Part shown: in pieces, positions 49,826 to 58,366 of the stretch
Numbering within the stretch: position 1 is the stretch's first letter
How the letters are laid out: each line of letters starts with the position of its first letter
Source of the DNA: Marivita sp965656765
GTDB lineage: Bacteria > Pseudomonadota > Alphaproteobacteria > Rhodobacterales > Rhodobacteraceae
Length of the DNA stretch: 64,000 nucleotides
NCBI RefSeq assembly: GCF_965656765.1
Contig: NZ_CBFHLV010000002.1
Location: forward strand, 1 to 64,000
Reading direction: 5' to 3'
Made by a program: the position numbers and the translations under genes
Notes under the pieces: generated by a model
Seen by the model: the letters and a program-made list of their open reading frames with translations, nothing else
What the model was told of the DNA's origin: nothing
Database searches by the model: none

Positions 49826-49994
49826 TGGCTCTGTGAAGGTCAGCAATGCGGACAAAGTGAGCTTTCGCTGCATCTGCGCGAATAGAAGCTCTCGTAGACT
49901 TCGATTGTCCAAGACCACCGATGTGCATTGGCACAAGCATCAGATTCCATGTACGATCCGACCTTAGAAATTACCGCCTACCAAGGGTTGCAGT

Positions 49995-50561
49995 TTGTCC
50001 GTCATTTGCTTTGTTTTGGGATCGCTCCTCCGGGAGTGTATCCCTCTAGAAGACCGATCCGGTTTCTACACCTTGGAAACTAGAGGGCAATCAGTGCAGA
50101 CATGTCGCAGACAAGAGGGCAACGAGGTTTGTGCTTGGTTAGAGCATTTCGAGTTGCGGCGGTTTTACTCTAAGCAGCGGAAACAGGAATTGTATAAGGG
50201 CGTCTACCTGATCGAAGGCCGCTCGATCCGCACTATAGACGGCCATTCCGCGTCTTTAACTTTCGAGTGGAGCGGCCCAGAAGCGATGCTGACTGATGAC
50301 GTAGTCACAACGCATTCTGACATATTTCGCGACTTAAAGACAGAGCTCGAAAGCTATGGGATCGGAGAAATAAGCCGTATGGGTTTTGCTGCTACGCCGG
50401 AGAATTTTGGAGTATTCCTCGAATTGCTCCCTGACGAAAACTTGGGCTTGGTTGGGGCAGCGACATGCAGCAGTCCAGATACAGGCGCTGTATCGGGGCG
50501 GATATTTGTTGAAAATTATCCTAGCCTTGACGCAATGCTGCAATGCCTGTCTAAAAACTGA
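49995..50561 (+). CDS. Hypothetical 188-residue protein
   Basis: The frame is open for 188 codons from a TTG start (49995) with AAGGG about 7 bases upstream. A stop lies in frame 30 bp upstream, and no ATG is available near the 5' end, so the N-terminus is uncertain. The product has no recognised domain. It looks globular, with four cysteines in the first 46 residues (VICFVLG, RECIPL, TCRRQEGNEVCAW) and one near the C-terminus (MLQCLSKN). Codon use is more AT-rich than in neighbours (ttaaag, tataag, gaaagc), a possible sign of acquisition. It could be a decayed gene. Confidence 0.4.
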   Translation: MSVICFVLGSLLRECIPLEDRSGFYTLETRGQSVQTCRRQEGNEVCAWLEHFELRRFYSKQRKQELYKGVYLIEGRSIRTIDGHSASLTFEWSGPEAMLTDDVVTTHSDIFRDLKTELESYGIGEISRMGFAATPENFGVFLELLPDENLGLVGAATCSSPDTGAVSGRIFVENYPSLDAMLQCLSKN

Positions 50562-50574
50562 ACGAAGCTTGGCG

Positions 50575-50655
50575 ACCCTGCCGTAAGTCCGGACCTTCGT
50601 GCGCACCGCAACATCGGTCAAAGTGGGCTCAAACCAGCCATTCGGTTTTGCGCGT
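50575..50655. repeat. Possible dispersed intergenic repeat copy
   Basis: The sequence GGACCTTCGTGCGCACCGCA and the following TCGGTCAAAGTGGGCTCAAA are of a type I recall as a dispersed intergenic element in roseobacters, often mis-called as short ORFs with LTD-x-A-V-R-T-K-V on the minus strand. Only this copy is clearly visible here; a weaker related-looking stretch is at 49836-49885. Recognition is from memory and not verified. Confidence 0.35.
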
Positions 50656-50750
50656 TAACGCGACTTTATTGGTTTGCAAACTTTAACGCGCCGTTAACCG
50701 AGTTTGCAAAGTTAGGTCCGGTTCGGACGTATTGTTTCGCGTGCGAAACA
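50653..50750. promoter_or_regulatory. Cluster of palindromic sites in a gene-free gap
   Basis: Within 100 bases there are GCGTTAACGC (50653-50662), GTTTGCAAAC (50673-50682), GTTTGCAAA (50702-50710), GTCCG-gtt-CGGAC (50716-50728) and TGTTTCGC-gt-GCGAAACA (50733-50750). The density resembles a complex operator, yet both flanking genes end here (convergent), so no obvious gene is controlled. Confidence 0.4.
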
Positions 50751-50782
50751 TTTCGTAGGGGCCGTGCTTGCACGCACTGCCT

Positions 50783-51241
50783 TTAAATCAATAACCCCGC
50801 CGCCCCTTCGTGCCGCAACAACCAAACCTTGGTTTCAATCCCACCATCCCCGGAATAGCCACCCAAACCGGTTGCGCCAAGAACCCGGTGGCAGGGGATC
50901 AAGATGGCCACCGGATTGCCTCCGCACGCTTGCCCAATCGCCTGCGCGGGCGCTCCAAGCTGTGTGGCCAGATCGCCATAGGTGCGGGTGTCCCCAAACG
51001 GAATAGCGCTCATTGCGGCGCAGACCGTGCGTTGGAAGTCGGAACAGGTTAGCCGGATTGGCACCGTGAAATCCTGCCGTTTCCCTGCGAAATACTCTGT
51101 AAGCTGACCGGCGGCTTGGAGCAAAATTGGTGTTCCGTCCTTCCTTCCGTCGCGCCATTCCAAACCCGTTATCCCGATTTGATCTGCCAAAAGGGTCAAT
51201 GGACCAATGGGTGATGCCAGACTCTGTTCAAAGCGGCTCAT
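50783..51241 (-). CDS. ogt: Methylated-DNA--protein-cysteine methyltransferase
   Basis: The 152-residue protein removes O6-alkyl groups from guanine in one suicidal step. The active-site motif is IPCHRVLGATG, and the HTH region is FQRTVCAAMSAIPFGDTRTYGDLA. It lacks an Ada-type regulatory domain. Its ATG overlaps the stop of the DUF3253 gene by 4 bp, and it is the last gene of the ileS operon. The cluster of palindromes lies past its 3' end. Confidence 0.93.
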   Translation of the reverse strand: MSRFEQSLASPIGPLTLLADQIGITGLEWRDGRKDGTPILLQAAGQLTEYFAGKRQDFTVPIRLTCSDFQRTVCAAMSAIPFGDTRTYGDLATQLGAPAQAIGQACGGNPVAILIPCHRVLGATGLGGYSGDGGIETKVWLLRHEGAAGLLI

Positions 51242-51516
51242 GGCTTTAATCCCAAACGGATCGGGCCTTTGGCCGTGGTGGGATCGACCGGTGCGCCTTT
51301 TTGCGTGGCCTGCAAGGGCAGCGTTGAGGCAACCCTCCGAACGTCAGGCATCAAAGGACGCCAATCGTCCGAAAGACGTCGCGCAGCCTCAGACGGGCAG
51401 AAGGTTTTGTCTGGCCCTCGTGCGTGAGCAAGAGCCATCAGCACCCCGGCGATCGCGTCATCGCCGGGGGTATGTTTGCTGTCGCTCAGCCCAACGCCTT
51501 GTTGCAGCGCCCGCAT
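51238..51516 (-). CDS. DUF3253 protein
   Basis: The 92-residue protein matches DUF3253: AIAGVLMALAHARGPDKTFCPSEAARRLSDDWRPLMPDVRRVA, then LQATQKGAPVD and GPIRLG. The fold is likely a winged helix. Its ATG at 51516 lies inside the end of ileS (31-bp overlap), and its stop overlaps the ogt start, so the three genes are translationally linked. A more upstream ATG (51573) lies deeper inside ileS and is less likely. The true start could also be a rare codon nearer the ileS stop. Confidence 0.78.
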   Translation of the reverse strand: MRALQQGVGLSDSKHTPGDDAIAGVLMALAHARGPDKTFCPSEAARRLSDDWRPLMPDVRRVASTLPLQATQKGAPVDPTTAKGPIRLGLKP

Positions 51517-54440
51517 GTACCGGGATGGGTGTGTGTGCCGACGTCCGGCAGGATCTTCCAGCACCGCTGACATTTCTCGCCATCGGCCTTTTCGAACACC
51601 ACGCCCACGCCGTCGACTTCAGGCAAACGGAACGCCTCGGCCGGTGCCGGATCGCCGGAAAGGCTGATCGCTGAAGTGATGCATAGGTCGTCGAAATTCA
51701 CCGACTTCAAAGCGGCCAGCATTTCAGCGTCTTCGATATGCACAACCGGTGCCGCTTCAAGCGATGCGCCGATCACCTTGTCGGTTCGTTGAACTTCCAA
51801 AGCAGCCGTCACAGCACGACGGGCGCGACGCACCTGTGCCCATTTCGCAGCGAGCGCATCGTTGCGCCAGTCGGCTGGGGTTTCGGGGATGTCCTGAAGG
51901 TGGATTGAGCTTTCCTCTCCCGGGAACCGGTCAAGCCAGACGTCTTCCATTGTGAACACCAGCACCGGAGCCAGCCAAGTCGTCAGGCGGTGGAACAGGA
52001 TATCCATCACCGTCCGCGCCGCCCGGCGGCGTTCGGTGTCGCCGTCGCAATACAAAGCGTCCTTGCGGATGTCGAAGTAGAAGGCCGAAAGCTCCACCGT
52101 GCAGAAGTTGAACAACTGCTGGAACACGCCTTGGAAATCGTAGGAATCGTAGCCGTTGCGCACGACCTCATCCAGTTCCGCCAGACGGTGCAGAACATAG
52201 CGCTCCAACTCGGGCATGTCCGCAGGCTCAACGCGGTCCGACTCCTCGAAATGGGACAACGCCCCCAGCATATAGCGCATCGTGTTGCGCAAACGGCGGT
52301 AGCTGTCGGCCACACCTTTCAGGATTTCCGGCCCGATCCGCAGGTCGGCGGTGTAATCCGCCTGAGCCACCCACAGGCGCAGGATATCGGCACCGTACTG
52401 TTTGGTCACGTCCTCGGGGGCCACCGTGTTGCCCAAGGACTTGGACATCTTGTTGCCCTTCTCATCCAGCGTGAACCCGTGGGTCAGCACGCCTCTGTAC
52501 GGCGCACGGCCCTGCGTGCCGCAGGACTGCAGCATTGAGGAATGGAACCAGCCGCGGTGCTGGTCGGTCCCTTCGAGGTAGAGATCAGCCAAGCCATCCT
52601 CGGATCCGTCCTCGCGGTCGCGCAGGACGAAGGCGTGGGTGGAACCTGAGTCGAACCACACATCCAGAATATCGAACACCTGTTCCCATTCTTCTGGGTT
52701 GTAGTCGTTGCCCAGGAACCGCTCTTTCGCGCCGGGCTTGTACCACGCATCCGCGCCTTCGGCTTCGAACGCTTCCAAGACCCGCTTGTTGACCGTTTCG
52801 TCGCGCAACAGGAAGTCGTCATCCGTCGGCAACGCGCCTTTCTTGACGAAACAGGTTAGCGGAACGCCCCAAGCGCGTTGGCGCGACAGCACCCAGTCAG
52901 GCCGCGCTTCGATCATGGAATACAAGCGGTTGCGCCCGGTCTGTGGCGTCCATTTGACCAGCTGGTCGATGGAGGTCAGGGCGCGGTCGCGGATTGTCTT
53001 GCCATAGGTGTCTTGCCCGTCGCCAACTTCCTTGTCGATGGCGGCAAACCACTGCGGCGTGTTGCGGTAGATCACCGGAGCCTTGGAGCGCCACGAGTGC
53101 GGATAGCTGTGGGTCATGCGACCGCGTGCCAGCAGACCACCAGCTTCGACCAGTTTGTCGATCACGGCGGTGTTGCCCTTGCCTTCTTTGCCTTTGTGGT
53201 CGAGCACTTTAAGGCCCGCAAAAAATGGCACATGTGGTAGAAATTCGGATTCTTCCCCCACATTGTGTGTCATCCGGTCCATCCAGTTGCGCGCAACGAA
53301 AGCGTCGTAATCTTCCTGACCATGGCTGGGGGCGGTGTGCACAAAGCCAGTACCTGCGTCGTCGGTGACATGATCACCGTCGATCATTGGGACGTCGTAA
53401 TCCCAGAACCCGTCCGCACCGTCGAGGCCGCGCAGCGGGTGGGCGAGGGTCAGCGCACCCAGTTCATCGGCAGACACGTCACGAAGACGACGATACATTG
53501 AAGGCTCAAGTCGGGCTTTGGACAACACCTCTTCGGCCAAAGTATCAGCCAGTAAGTAGCGGTCTCCGATGAGCGCCCAGCATTCTTCGGGTCGGCCCGT
53601 CACTTCGTACAAACCGTAGGCGATGTCTTTACCGTAGGCGACCGCCTTGTTGGACGGGATCGTCCACGGGGTCGTCGTCCAGATCACCACCTTGGCGCTG
53701 GCCAAATCGGCGGTGACAAGCCTTTGGTCCGCATGCGGGAAATCCCCGCCATCGTCGATAAGCGGTTCGACCACTTTAAACGGCACCCAGATCGTATGGG
53801 ACTTGTGATCGTGGTATTCGATCTCGGCCTCGGCCAGCGCGGTCTTTTCAACCGGTGACCACATCACGGGCTTGGACCCTTGATAGAGCGTGCCATTCAT
53901 CAGGAACTTCTGGAATTCCTCGGCGATGATCCGTTCGGCGCGGAAATTCATCGTCAGGTACGGATTGTCCCACGTCCCGGTGATACCCAGACGTTTGAAT
54001 TCATCGCGCTGGATGTCGATCCAGCCTTCAGCAAATTCGCGGCATTCCTGGCGGAACTCGACGACATCGACATCGTCTTTGTTCTTGCCTTTGGAACGGT
54101 ACTTTTCCTCGATCTTCCATTCAATGGGCAGGCCGTGGCAATCCCAGCCGGGGATATAGCGCGCGTCGCGGCCCATCATCTGCTGGGAACGCACCACCAT
54201 ATCCTTGAGGATCTTGTTCAGCGCGTGGCCGATATGCAGATGCCCGTTGGCATAGGGAGGGCCATCATGCAGGGTGAAGGGCTGGCGACCGTTGGCTTTC
54301 TCGCGCAGGCGGTCGTAGACGCCGATCTTGGCCCACTTCTCAAGCCATTCTGGCTCGCGCTTGGGCAGGCCAGCGCGCATTGGGAAATCGGTTTTCGGCA
54401 GGTTCAACGTGTCTTTGTAGTCAGGTGTTTCGGCGCACAT
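51486..54440 (-). CDS. ileS: Isoleucyl-tRNA synthetase
   Basis: The 984-residue class I synthetase shows the HIGH motif (PYANGHLHIGHALN), KMSKS (GNKMSKSLGNTV) and a large editing domain (CP1) with the TTTPWTIPSNKAVAYG block. The C-terminus holds an zinc ribbon, CQRCWKILPDVG and CGRCNKAL, which is characteristic of bacterial IleRS. It is the first gene of ileS-DUF3253-ogt. The upstream gap (54441-54618) holds no gene. Confidence 0.97.
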   Translation of the reverse strand: MCAETPDYKDTLNLPKTDFPMRAGLPKREPEWLEKWAKIGVYDRLREKANGRQPFTLHDGPPYANGHLHIGHALNKILKDMVVRSQQMMGRDARYIPGWDCHGLPIEWKIEEKYRSKGKNKDDVDVVEFRQECREFAEGWIDIQRDEFKRLGITGTWDNPYLTMNFRAERIIAEEFQKFLMNGTLYQGSKPVMWSPVEKTALAEAEIEYHDHKSHTIWVPFKVVEPLIDDGGDFPHADQRLVTADLASAKVVIWTTTPWTIPSNKAVAYGKDIAYGLYEVTGRPEECWALIGDRYLLADTLAEEVLSKARLEPSMYRRLRDVSADELGALTLAHPLRGLDGADGFWDYDVPMIDGDHVTDDAGTGFVHTAPSHGQEDYDAFVARNWMDRMTHNVGEESEFLPHVPFFAGLKVLDHKGKEGKGNTAVIDKLVEAGGLLARGRMTHSYPHSWRSKAPVIYRNTPQWFAAIDKEVGDGQDTYGKTIRDRALTSIDQLVKWTPQTGRNRLYSMIEARPDWVLSRQRAWGVPLTCFVKKGALPTDDDFLLRDETVNKRVLEAFEAEGADAWYKPGAKERFLGNDYNPEEWEQVFDILDVWFDSGSTHAFVLRDREDGSEDGLADLYLEGTDQHRGWFHSSMLQSCGTQGRAPYRGVLTHGFTLDEKGNKMSKSLGNTVAPEDVTKQYGADILRLWVAQADYTADLRIGPEILKGVADSYRRLRNTMRYMLGALSHFEESDRVEPADMPELERYVLHRLAELDEVVRNGYDSYDFQGVFQQLFNFCTVELSAFYFDIRKDALYCDGDTERRRAARTVMDILFHRLTTWLAPVLVFTMEDVWLDRFPGEESSIHLQDIPETPADWRNDALAAKWAQVRRARRAVTAALEVQRTDKVIGASLEAAPVVHIEDAEMLAALKSVNFDDLCITSAISLSGDPAPAEAFRLPEVDGVGVVFEKADGEKCQRCWKILPDVGTHTHPGTCGRCNKALG

Positions 54441-54618
54441 TTGGGGCGTCCTCGGTATTCGGATCAGGGATATGTGAGAGGATCGGCGCGGGTGTCCATA
54501 CGCCTTGTCCCGGCGGCTCGTGGTGTCAGAGCGCCGGGCATATAATTCGAATAATGATCGCGAATATTTGCGTCATGGCGGGCGTTATAGGAGTGACGAG
54601 GGCAGACGTCCAGACGGA

Positions 54619-55341
54619 TCAGATATTGAACAGGGTTCCGACAAAATAGGCGATAGAGGCGGCGATTCCGCCAATTAGCAGGGTCTCAAGTCCAGAGCGC
54701 CACCACGGGGACAGTGACCACTTGGATTTGTAAGCGCCAATTCCAAAGAACGTGGCGAGCGTCAGAATGGTCGAAATGCGGAATGCGTCGGTTATTCCAA
54801 CCAGAAACGGCAAGAGCGGGATCATCCCAGCCGCGAGGAACGCCAGAAACGTGGCCCATGCCGCATTGAGCGGGTGTGGATCGACCGAGGCCAATCCGTA
54901 TTCGCCTTCGAGCATGAGCTGCACCCATTGTTCATGGTTCTGCGAGATTTGTTCTACCGCGCCTTCGAGCGCATCACCGGAAAGCCCTTTGCGGCGAAGG
55001 ATTTCGCGCAGTTCACTTCGTTCGCCTTCTGGGTATTTGCGAATGTGCCGCTCTTCGACCTCGCGTAGTCGCCGGGCATCGTCGAGTTCGGCCTTAGTGC
55101 CCGAATAATTGCCAGCAGCTATCGAGAATCCGTCGGCCAGCACGTTAGCGATGCCAAGTGCGATGATGACCCAGGGTGACAGACCAGCCCCTGCCACGCC
55201 TGCCACGATCGCAAATGTGGTTACGGAGCCGTCAATGGCCCCGTAGACGATATCGCGCAGATAGCCACGCCCGGCAGGCGCGTCGATGCGGGCTTCGATT
55301 TCAGCTTGGCTGTGGCCGTGGTCGCCGGGGCTCTGATCCAT
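54619..55341 (-). CDS. VIT1/CCC1-family metal transporter
   Basis: The 240-residue protein has the CCC1/VIT1 pattern of five helices in two groups. The first group carries YLRDIVYGAIDGSVTTFAIVAG and VLADGFSIAAGNY. A charged cytoplasmic metal-binding segment follows (EVEERHIRKYPEGERSELREIL). The second group includes the LAFLAAGMIPLLPFLVG and GLETLLIGGIAASIAYFVG helices. Members export iron or manganese. The start at MDQSPGDHG (55341) is preferred to a TTG 36 bases earlier. An N-terminal histidine pair (DHGHSQAE) may bind metal. Confidence 0.85.
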   Translation of the reverse strand: MDQSPGDHGHSQAEIEARIDAPAGRGYLRDIVYGAIDGSVTTFAIVAGVAGAGLSPWVIIALGIANVLADGFSIAAGNYSGTKAELDDARRLREVEERHIRKYPEGERSELREILRRKGLSGDALEGAVEQISQNHEQWVQLMLEGEYGLASVDPHPLNAAWATFLAFLAAGMIPLLPFLVGITDAFRISTILTLATFFGIGAYKSKWSLSPWWRSGLETLLIGGIAASIAYFVGTLFNI

Positions 55342-55398
55342 TCTCAGAAGTATGCGGCGAAACCAAAAAGCCGACAATGCGCTGGATCAAGTGCTGGT

Positions 55399-56406
55399 TT
55401 AACGTCCTTTGGTGCTGATCAATCCGCTGAGCGCGGTTTTGACGATTGACCTGACAGAGGGACGTTTGCCGCTGGCAAAGGGCAGGGGGCGGCAGACCTC
55501 GATTGCGGCAACACCGACGCGGGCTGTAAGCGCGCCATTGACCAGACCTTCGCCAAAGCGCCGCGAGAGTTTGCCAAGGATGCTTCCACCAAGGATGGGT
55601 TCGAGCATGTCGTCGCCCACGGCGACTGCACCTGTCGCGACAAGGTGCGAGAGCACCGCGCGGGTCAGTCGCCAGCTTCCTAGAGTTCCGGAACGCCCGC
55701 CATAGATTTCGGCAATGCGGCGGATCATGCGAATGTTGGAGCCTAACGCGGCGACCACGTCGGCAAGCGCCAGAGGGACGAGGGCCGTGACAGTAGCGAC
55801 CTGGCGTGCGGCGGCTTCGACCTCGCGCCGAGCGGCTTGATCCAGAGGTCCGAGGAGTTCGTGATCCGCCAATGCGATCAGGGCGGAGGCGTCGAACATA
55901 TCGGCCTCGCGGTCCTTCAGCTTTTCACGACCCCATTTGGTGTCGTCGCGCGATGCATAGAGGCCAGTAAGGTCTTTGATAACACTTCGGGCAGCGGTCA
56001 GGTCTTCGCTCGCAAGCGCTGCATCCGCGTCATGCTGGATGCGGTCGATGCGGCCAAGCCGGGCAAAGGCCGACAGTTCTTTGATCACGATCAGCAGAAC
56101 GACCAGCAAGAACAGCCCGAACAGTGCTGCGACCGCGTAGCCGAGATAGACGTTTTGTGTCACCAGATTGGTCAGGAAGTTCCACGCAGCAACCGATGCG
56201 ACCGTGGTGATGAGCAGCAACAGTAGCGACCAGAACCAACGCGCCAACCGTGATACGGGGCGTGCGGCGAGGGCCGCCGCAGTGGTCATCGCTTGCCCAG
56301 TGGGAGCTGGTTCCAGCATTTCGGGTACGGGCGGCGCCTCGGCCGGGGTTGGCGCGGGGGCATCGTCATCAAGATCGAACAGGACCGGGCCTTTGGCTTT
56401 GGTCAT
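55399..56406 (-). CDS. ycjF: YcjF/TIGR01620 membrane protein
   Basis: The 335-residue protein has a proline-rich acidic N-terminus (FDLDDDAPAPTPAEAPP), two helices (LARWFWSLLLLLITTVASVAAWNFL and AVAALFGLFLLVVLLIVI), a middle cytoplasmic region with VEAAARQVATVTALVPLALADVVAAL, and a C-terminal DUF697-type domain (GGRSGTLGSWRLTRAVLSHL). It pairs with YcjX in many proteobacteria. The ATG at 56406 overlaps the GNAT stop by 4 bp. A longer frame into the GNAT gene is rejected. Confidence 0.88.
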   Translation of the reverse strand: MTKAKGPVLFDLDDDAPAPTPAEAPPVPEMLEPAPTGQAMTTAAALAARPVSRLARWFWSLLLLLITTVASVAAWNFLTNLVTQNVYLGYAVAALFGLFLLVVLLIVIKELSAFARLGRIDRIQHDADAALASEDLTAARSVIKDLTGLYASRDDTKWGREKLKDREADMFDASALIALADHELLGPLDQAARREVEAAARQVATVTALVPLALADVVAALGSNIRMIRRIAEIYGGRSGTLGSWRLTRAVLSHLVATGAVAVGDDMLEPILGGSILGKLSRRFGEGLVNGALTARVGVAAIEVCRPLPFASGKRPSVRSIVKTALSGLISTKGR

Positions 56407-56843
56407 GAGGGTGTCCTTTGCCAATGATAGCGGATGTCGGGCAGACCTTCGTCGTTTCCTGCACCGTCGGTGCGTTCGACCTCGGTAAAACCGTGACGTT
56501 CGTAAAAGACCTGCGCGCGGGTGTTGGCCTGAAAGGTCCAAAGCGTCAGGTGGTCTTCGTGCAGCTTTGCGTCAGTGAGGAGTCTTGAGCCTACTCCGTG
56601 ACCGCGGACGGCAGGAGAGATGTAGAGCGCGTGAATATCGTCGCCCTCGCGTGCGAGAAACCCTATGACCTCAGTGGTTTCTGACACGGTGACCCATCCC
56701 CGATCCACCATCATTGCGGCATGAGCGATGTCTTCGGCACGGGTGTGAACGCGCGGCATCCACGGGGTTTCATCGATCCATGCCGAAAGGATCGCACCGA
56801 CGCGACCTGCATCCAGGGGATGTGCAGGACGTAGCACCGTCAT
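56403..56843 (-). CDS. GNAT-family N-acetyltransferase
   Basis: The 146-residue protein has the GNAT acetyl-CoA loop ISPAVRGHGVGSRLL and a C-terminal FYERHGFTEVERTDG segment, both typical. It starts MTVLRPAHPLDAGRVGAIL. It is placed between ycjX and ycjF with 4-bp overlaps at both ends, so it is co-translated with both. Substrate unknown. Confidence 0.88.
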   Translation of the reverse strand: MTVLRPAHPLDAGRVGAILSAWIDETPWMPRVHTRAEDIAHAAMMVDRGWVTVSETTEVIGFLAREGDDIHALYISPAVRGHGVGSRLLTDAKLHEDHLTLWTFQANTRAQVFYERHGFTEVERTDGAGNDEGLPDIRYHWQRTPS

Positions 56844-58255
56844 AGGCGATCCCCGATCAGGAACTGTGCCGCGCGGTCGAGACGGATATGGGGCGGGCCT
56901 TCACCGGGTTTTAGGCTGAGTTTGGCAGGGGCAAAACGCATGATCTGATAGTCTTGGTCGAGCCATTTCTCGGCCCCGTCGCGCGCTGGACCAAGAAGGT
57001 GCGTCGGGTCCTGCGGCAGTTCGCCGGGGTAGAATGCAGCCTGTTTGCCACTGTCCAACAGTGTTCCGCGCACGCAGCCAAGTTCGCTCCCCTGATGCGC
57101 GCGCATTTCTTCGACCGTGGCGCGCAAGGATGCAATAGACATGGCGCTGGTCTTGGCCCCTGCGAATTGCGCGCGATCACGGGCATCGCGGGTCAGCGCC
57201 TCCATGATCGCGGTCAGGCGGGCGTGCTGGGTGTGGTGTAGGTGATCGGCCTTGGTGGCGGCAAAGAGGATTTTTTCCACCCGTTTGCCAAGCAATAGCT
57301 GACTGAGAAAGGCGTTCTGCCCCGGGCGGAAAGCGCCGAGGATATCAGCCATCGCTTGCCGCATGTCCTCAACTGCTTGGGGGCCTGCATGGATTGCGCC
57401 CAAAGCGTCGACCAAAACGACTTGACGGTCGATCTTGGCAAAATGATCCCGGAAAAACGGTTTTACAACTTGGCTTTTGTAGGCCTCGAACCGGCGTTCC
57501 ATCTCGCGGGCGAGTGATTTTCGCGGCGCGTCGTGGGTTGCTGGCAAGGGCGCGAAGGTCAGCACGGGGCTACCGGCCAAGTCGCCGGGCAGAAGGAAAC
57601 GGCCTGGCGTACAGTCGGAGAACCCGGCCTGTCGCGCGGCTTTCAGATAGGCGGTGAAGCTGGCGGCGAGGCTTTGCGCGCGTGGTTCATCAAGTGGTGC
57701 GGTGGCATCCTCGGTGCGCGCCTGTGCCAGGTAATCCTGAGCTGTGTCACGGTTTGCGATGCGCTTAAGGGTTTCTTCAGACCATTGGCTGTAGGTTTTT
57801 TCCAGCAAACCCAGATCAAGCAACCACTCACCGGGATAATCCACAATGTCGAGATGTATGGTCCGTGGTCCTTGAAGACCCGATAAAAGCCCCGATGGGC
57901 GCACCTTAAGGGACAGGCGCAATTCGCTGATGGTGCGCGTGCTGTCAGGCCAGTGAGGGTCACGCGCTGTCAGGTCGCCCAGATGGGATTCGTAGTCAAA
58001 GCGCGGTAACGTGTCGTCCGGCTGTGGCTGTAGATAGGCCGAAAGGATACGCCCTTCGCTTTGCGCCAAAACGCCCGGCATACGCCCACGATCCATCAGG
58101 TTCGCGACCAGTGACGTGATGAAAACGGTCTTTCCCGACCGCGCTAGTCCAGTCACACCAAGCCGGATCACAGGCTCAAAGAACGTGCCCGATACCGTAT
58201 CGGTGACGTTTTCGATGCCGCGGGTTAGGGTATCGGCGATGGTGGAAATGACCAA
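56840..58255 (-). CDS. ycjX: YcjX-family P-loop NTPase
   Basis: The 471-residue protein has the P-loop GLARSGKTVFITSLVANLM near residue 35 and the DYPGEWLLDL segment (residues about 134-143), the Walker B/switch region of the YcjX family. The C-terminus carries KLSLKPGEGPPHIRLDRAAQFLIGD. In E. coli, ycjX and ycjF lie beside the psp envelope-stress operon, so a membrane-stress role is possible. It is first in an operon with GNAT and ycjF, divergent from truA. Confidence 0.9.
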   Translation of the reverse strand: MVISTIADTLTRGIENVTDTVSGTFFEPVIRLGVTGLARSGKTVFITSLVANLMDRGRMPGVLAQSEGRILSAYLQPQPDDTLPRFDYESHLGDLTARDPHWPDSTRTISELRLSLKVRPSGLLSGLQGPRTIHLDIVDYPGEWLLDLGLLEKTYSQWSEETLKRIANRDTAQDYLAQARTEDATAPLDEPRAQSLAASFTAYLKAARQAGFSDCTPGRFLLPGDLAGSPVLTFAPLPATHDAPRKSLAREMERRFEAYKSQVVKPFFRDHFAKIDRQVVLVDALGAIHAGPQAVEDMRQAMADILGAFRPGQNAFLSQLLLGKRVEKILFAATKADHLHHTQHARLTAIMEALTRDARDRAQFAGAKTSAMSIASLRATVEEMRAHQGSELGCVRGTLLDSGKQAAFYPGELPQDPTHLLGPARDGAEKWLDQDYQIMRFAPAKLSLKPGEGPPHIRLDRAAQFLIGDRL

Positions 58256-58366
58256 GGGCGGCCTCTTTTCATTGCGTTGCTGTCAGAGATAGAGGCGAGT
58301 GGCCGGGGATACCAGTGCAGCGTAAGGGGGATTGTTTGGCGCAAATCGTCAGGCTAAGCGGTGCGC

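Noticed and set aside
48842..49936. 364-codon minus-strand ORF opposite pheA
   Set aside because: Complement of the prephenate dehydratase gene with no recognisable domain.
50764..51006. 80-codon plus-strand ORF downstream of the palindrome cluster
   Set aside because: Antisense to ogt with a Pro/Arg-rich, non-protein-like sequence; the palindromes do not appear to serve it.
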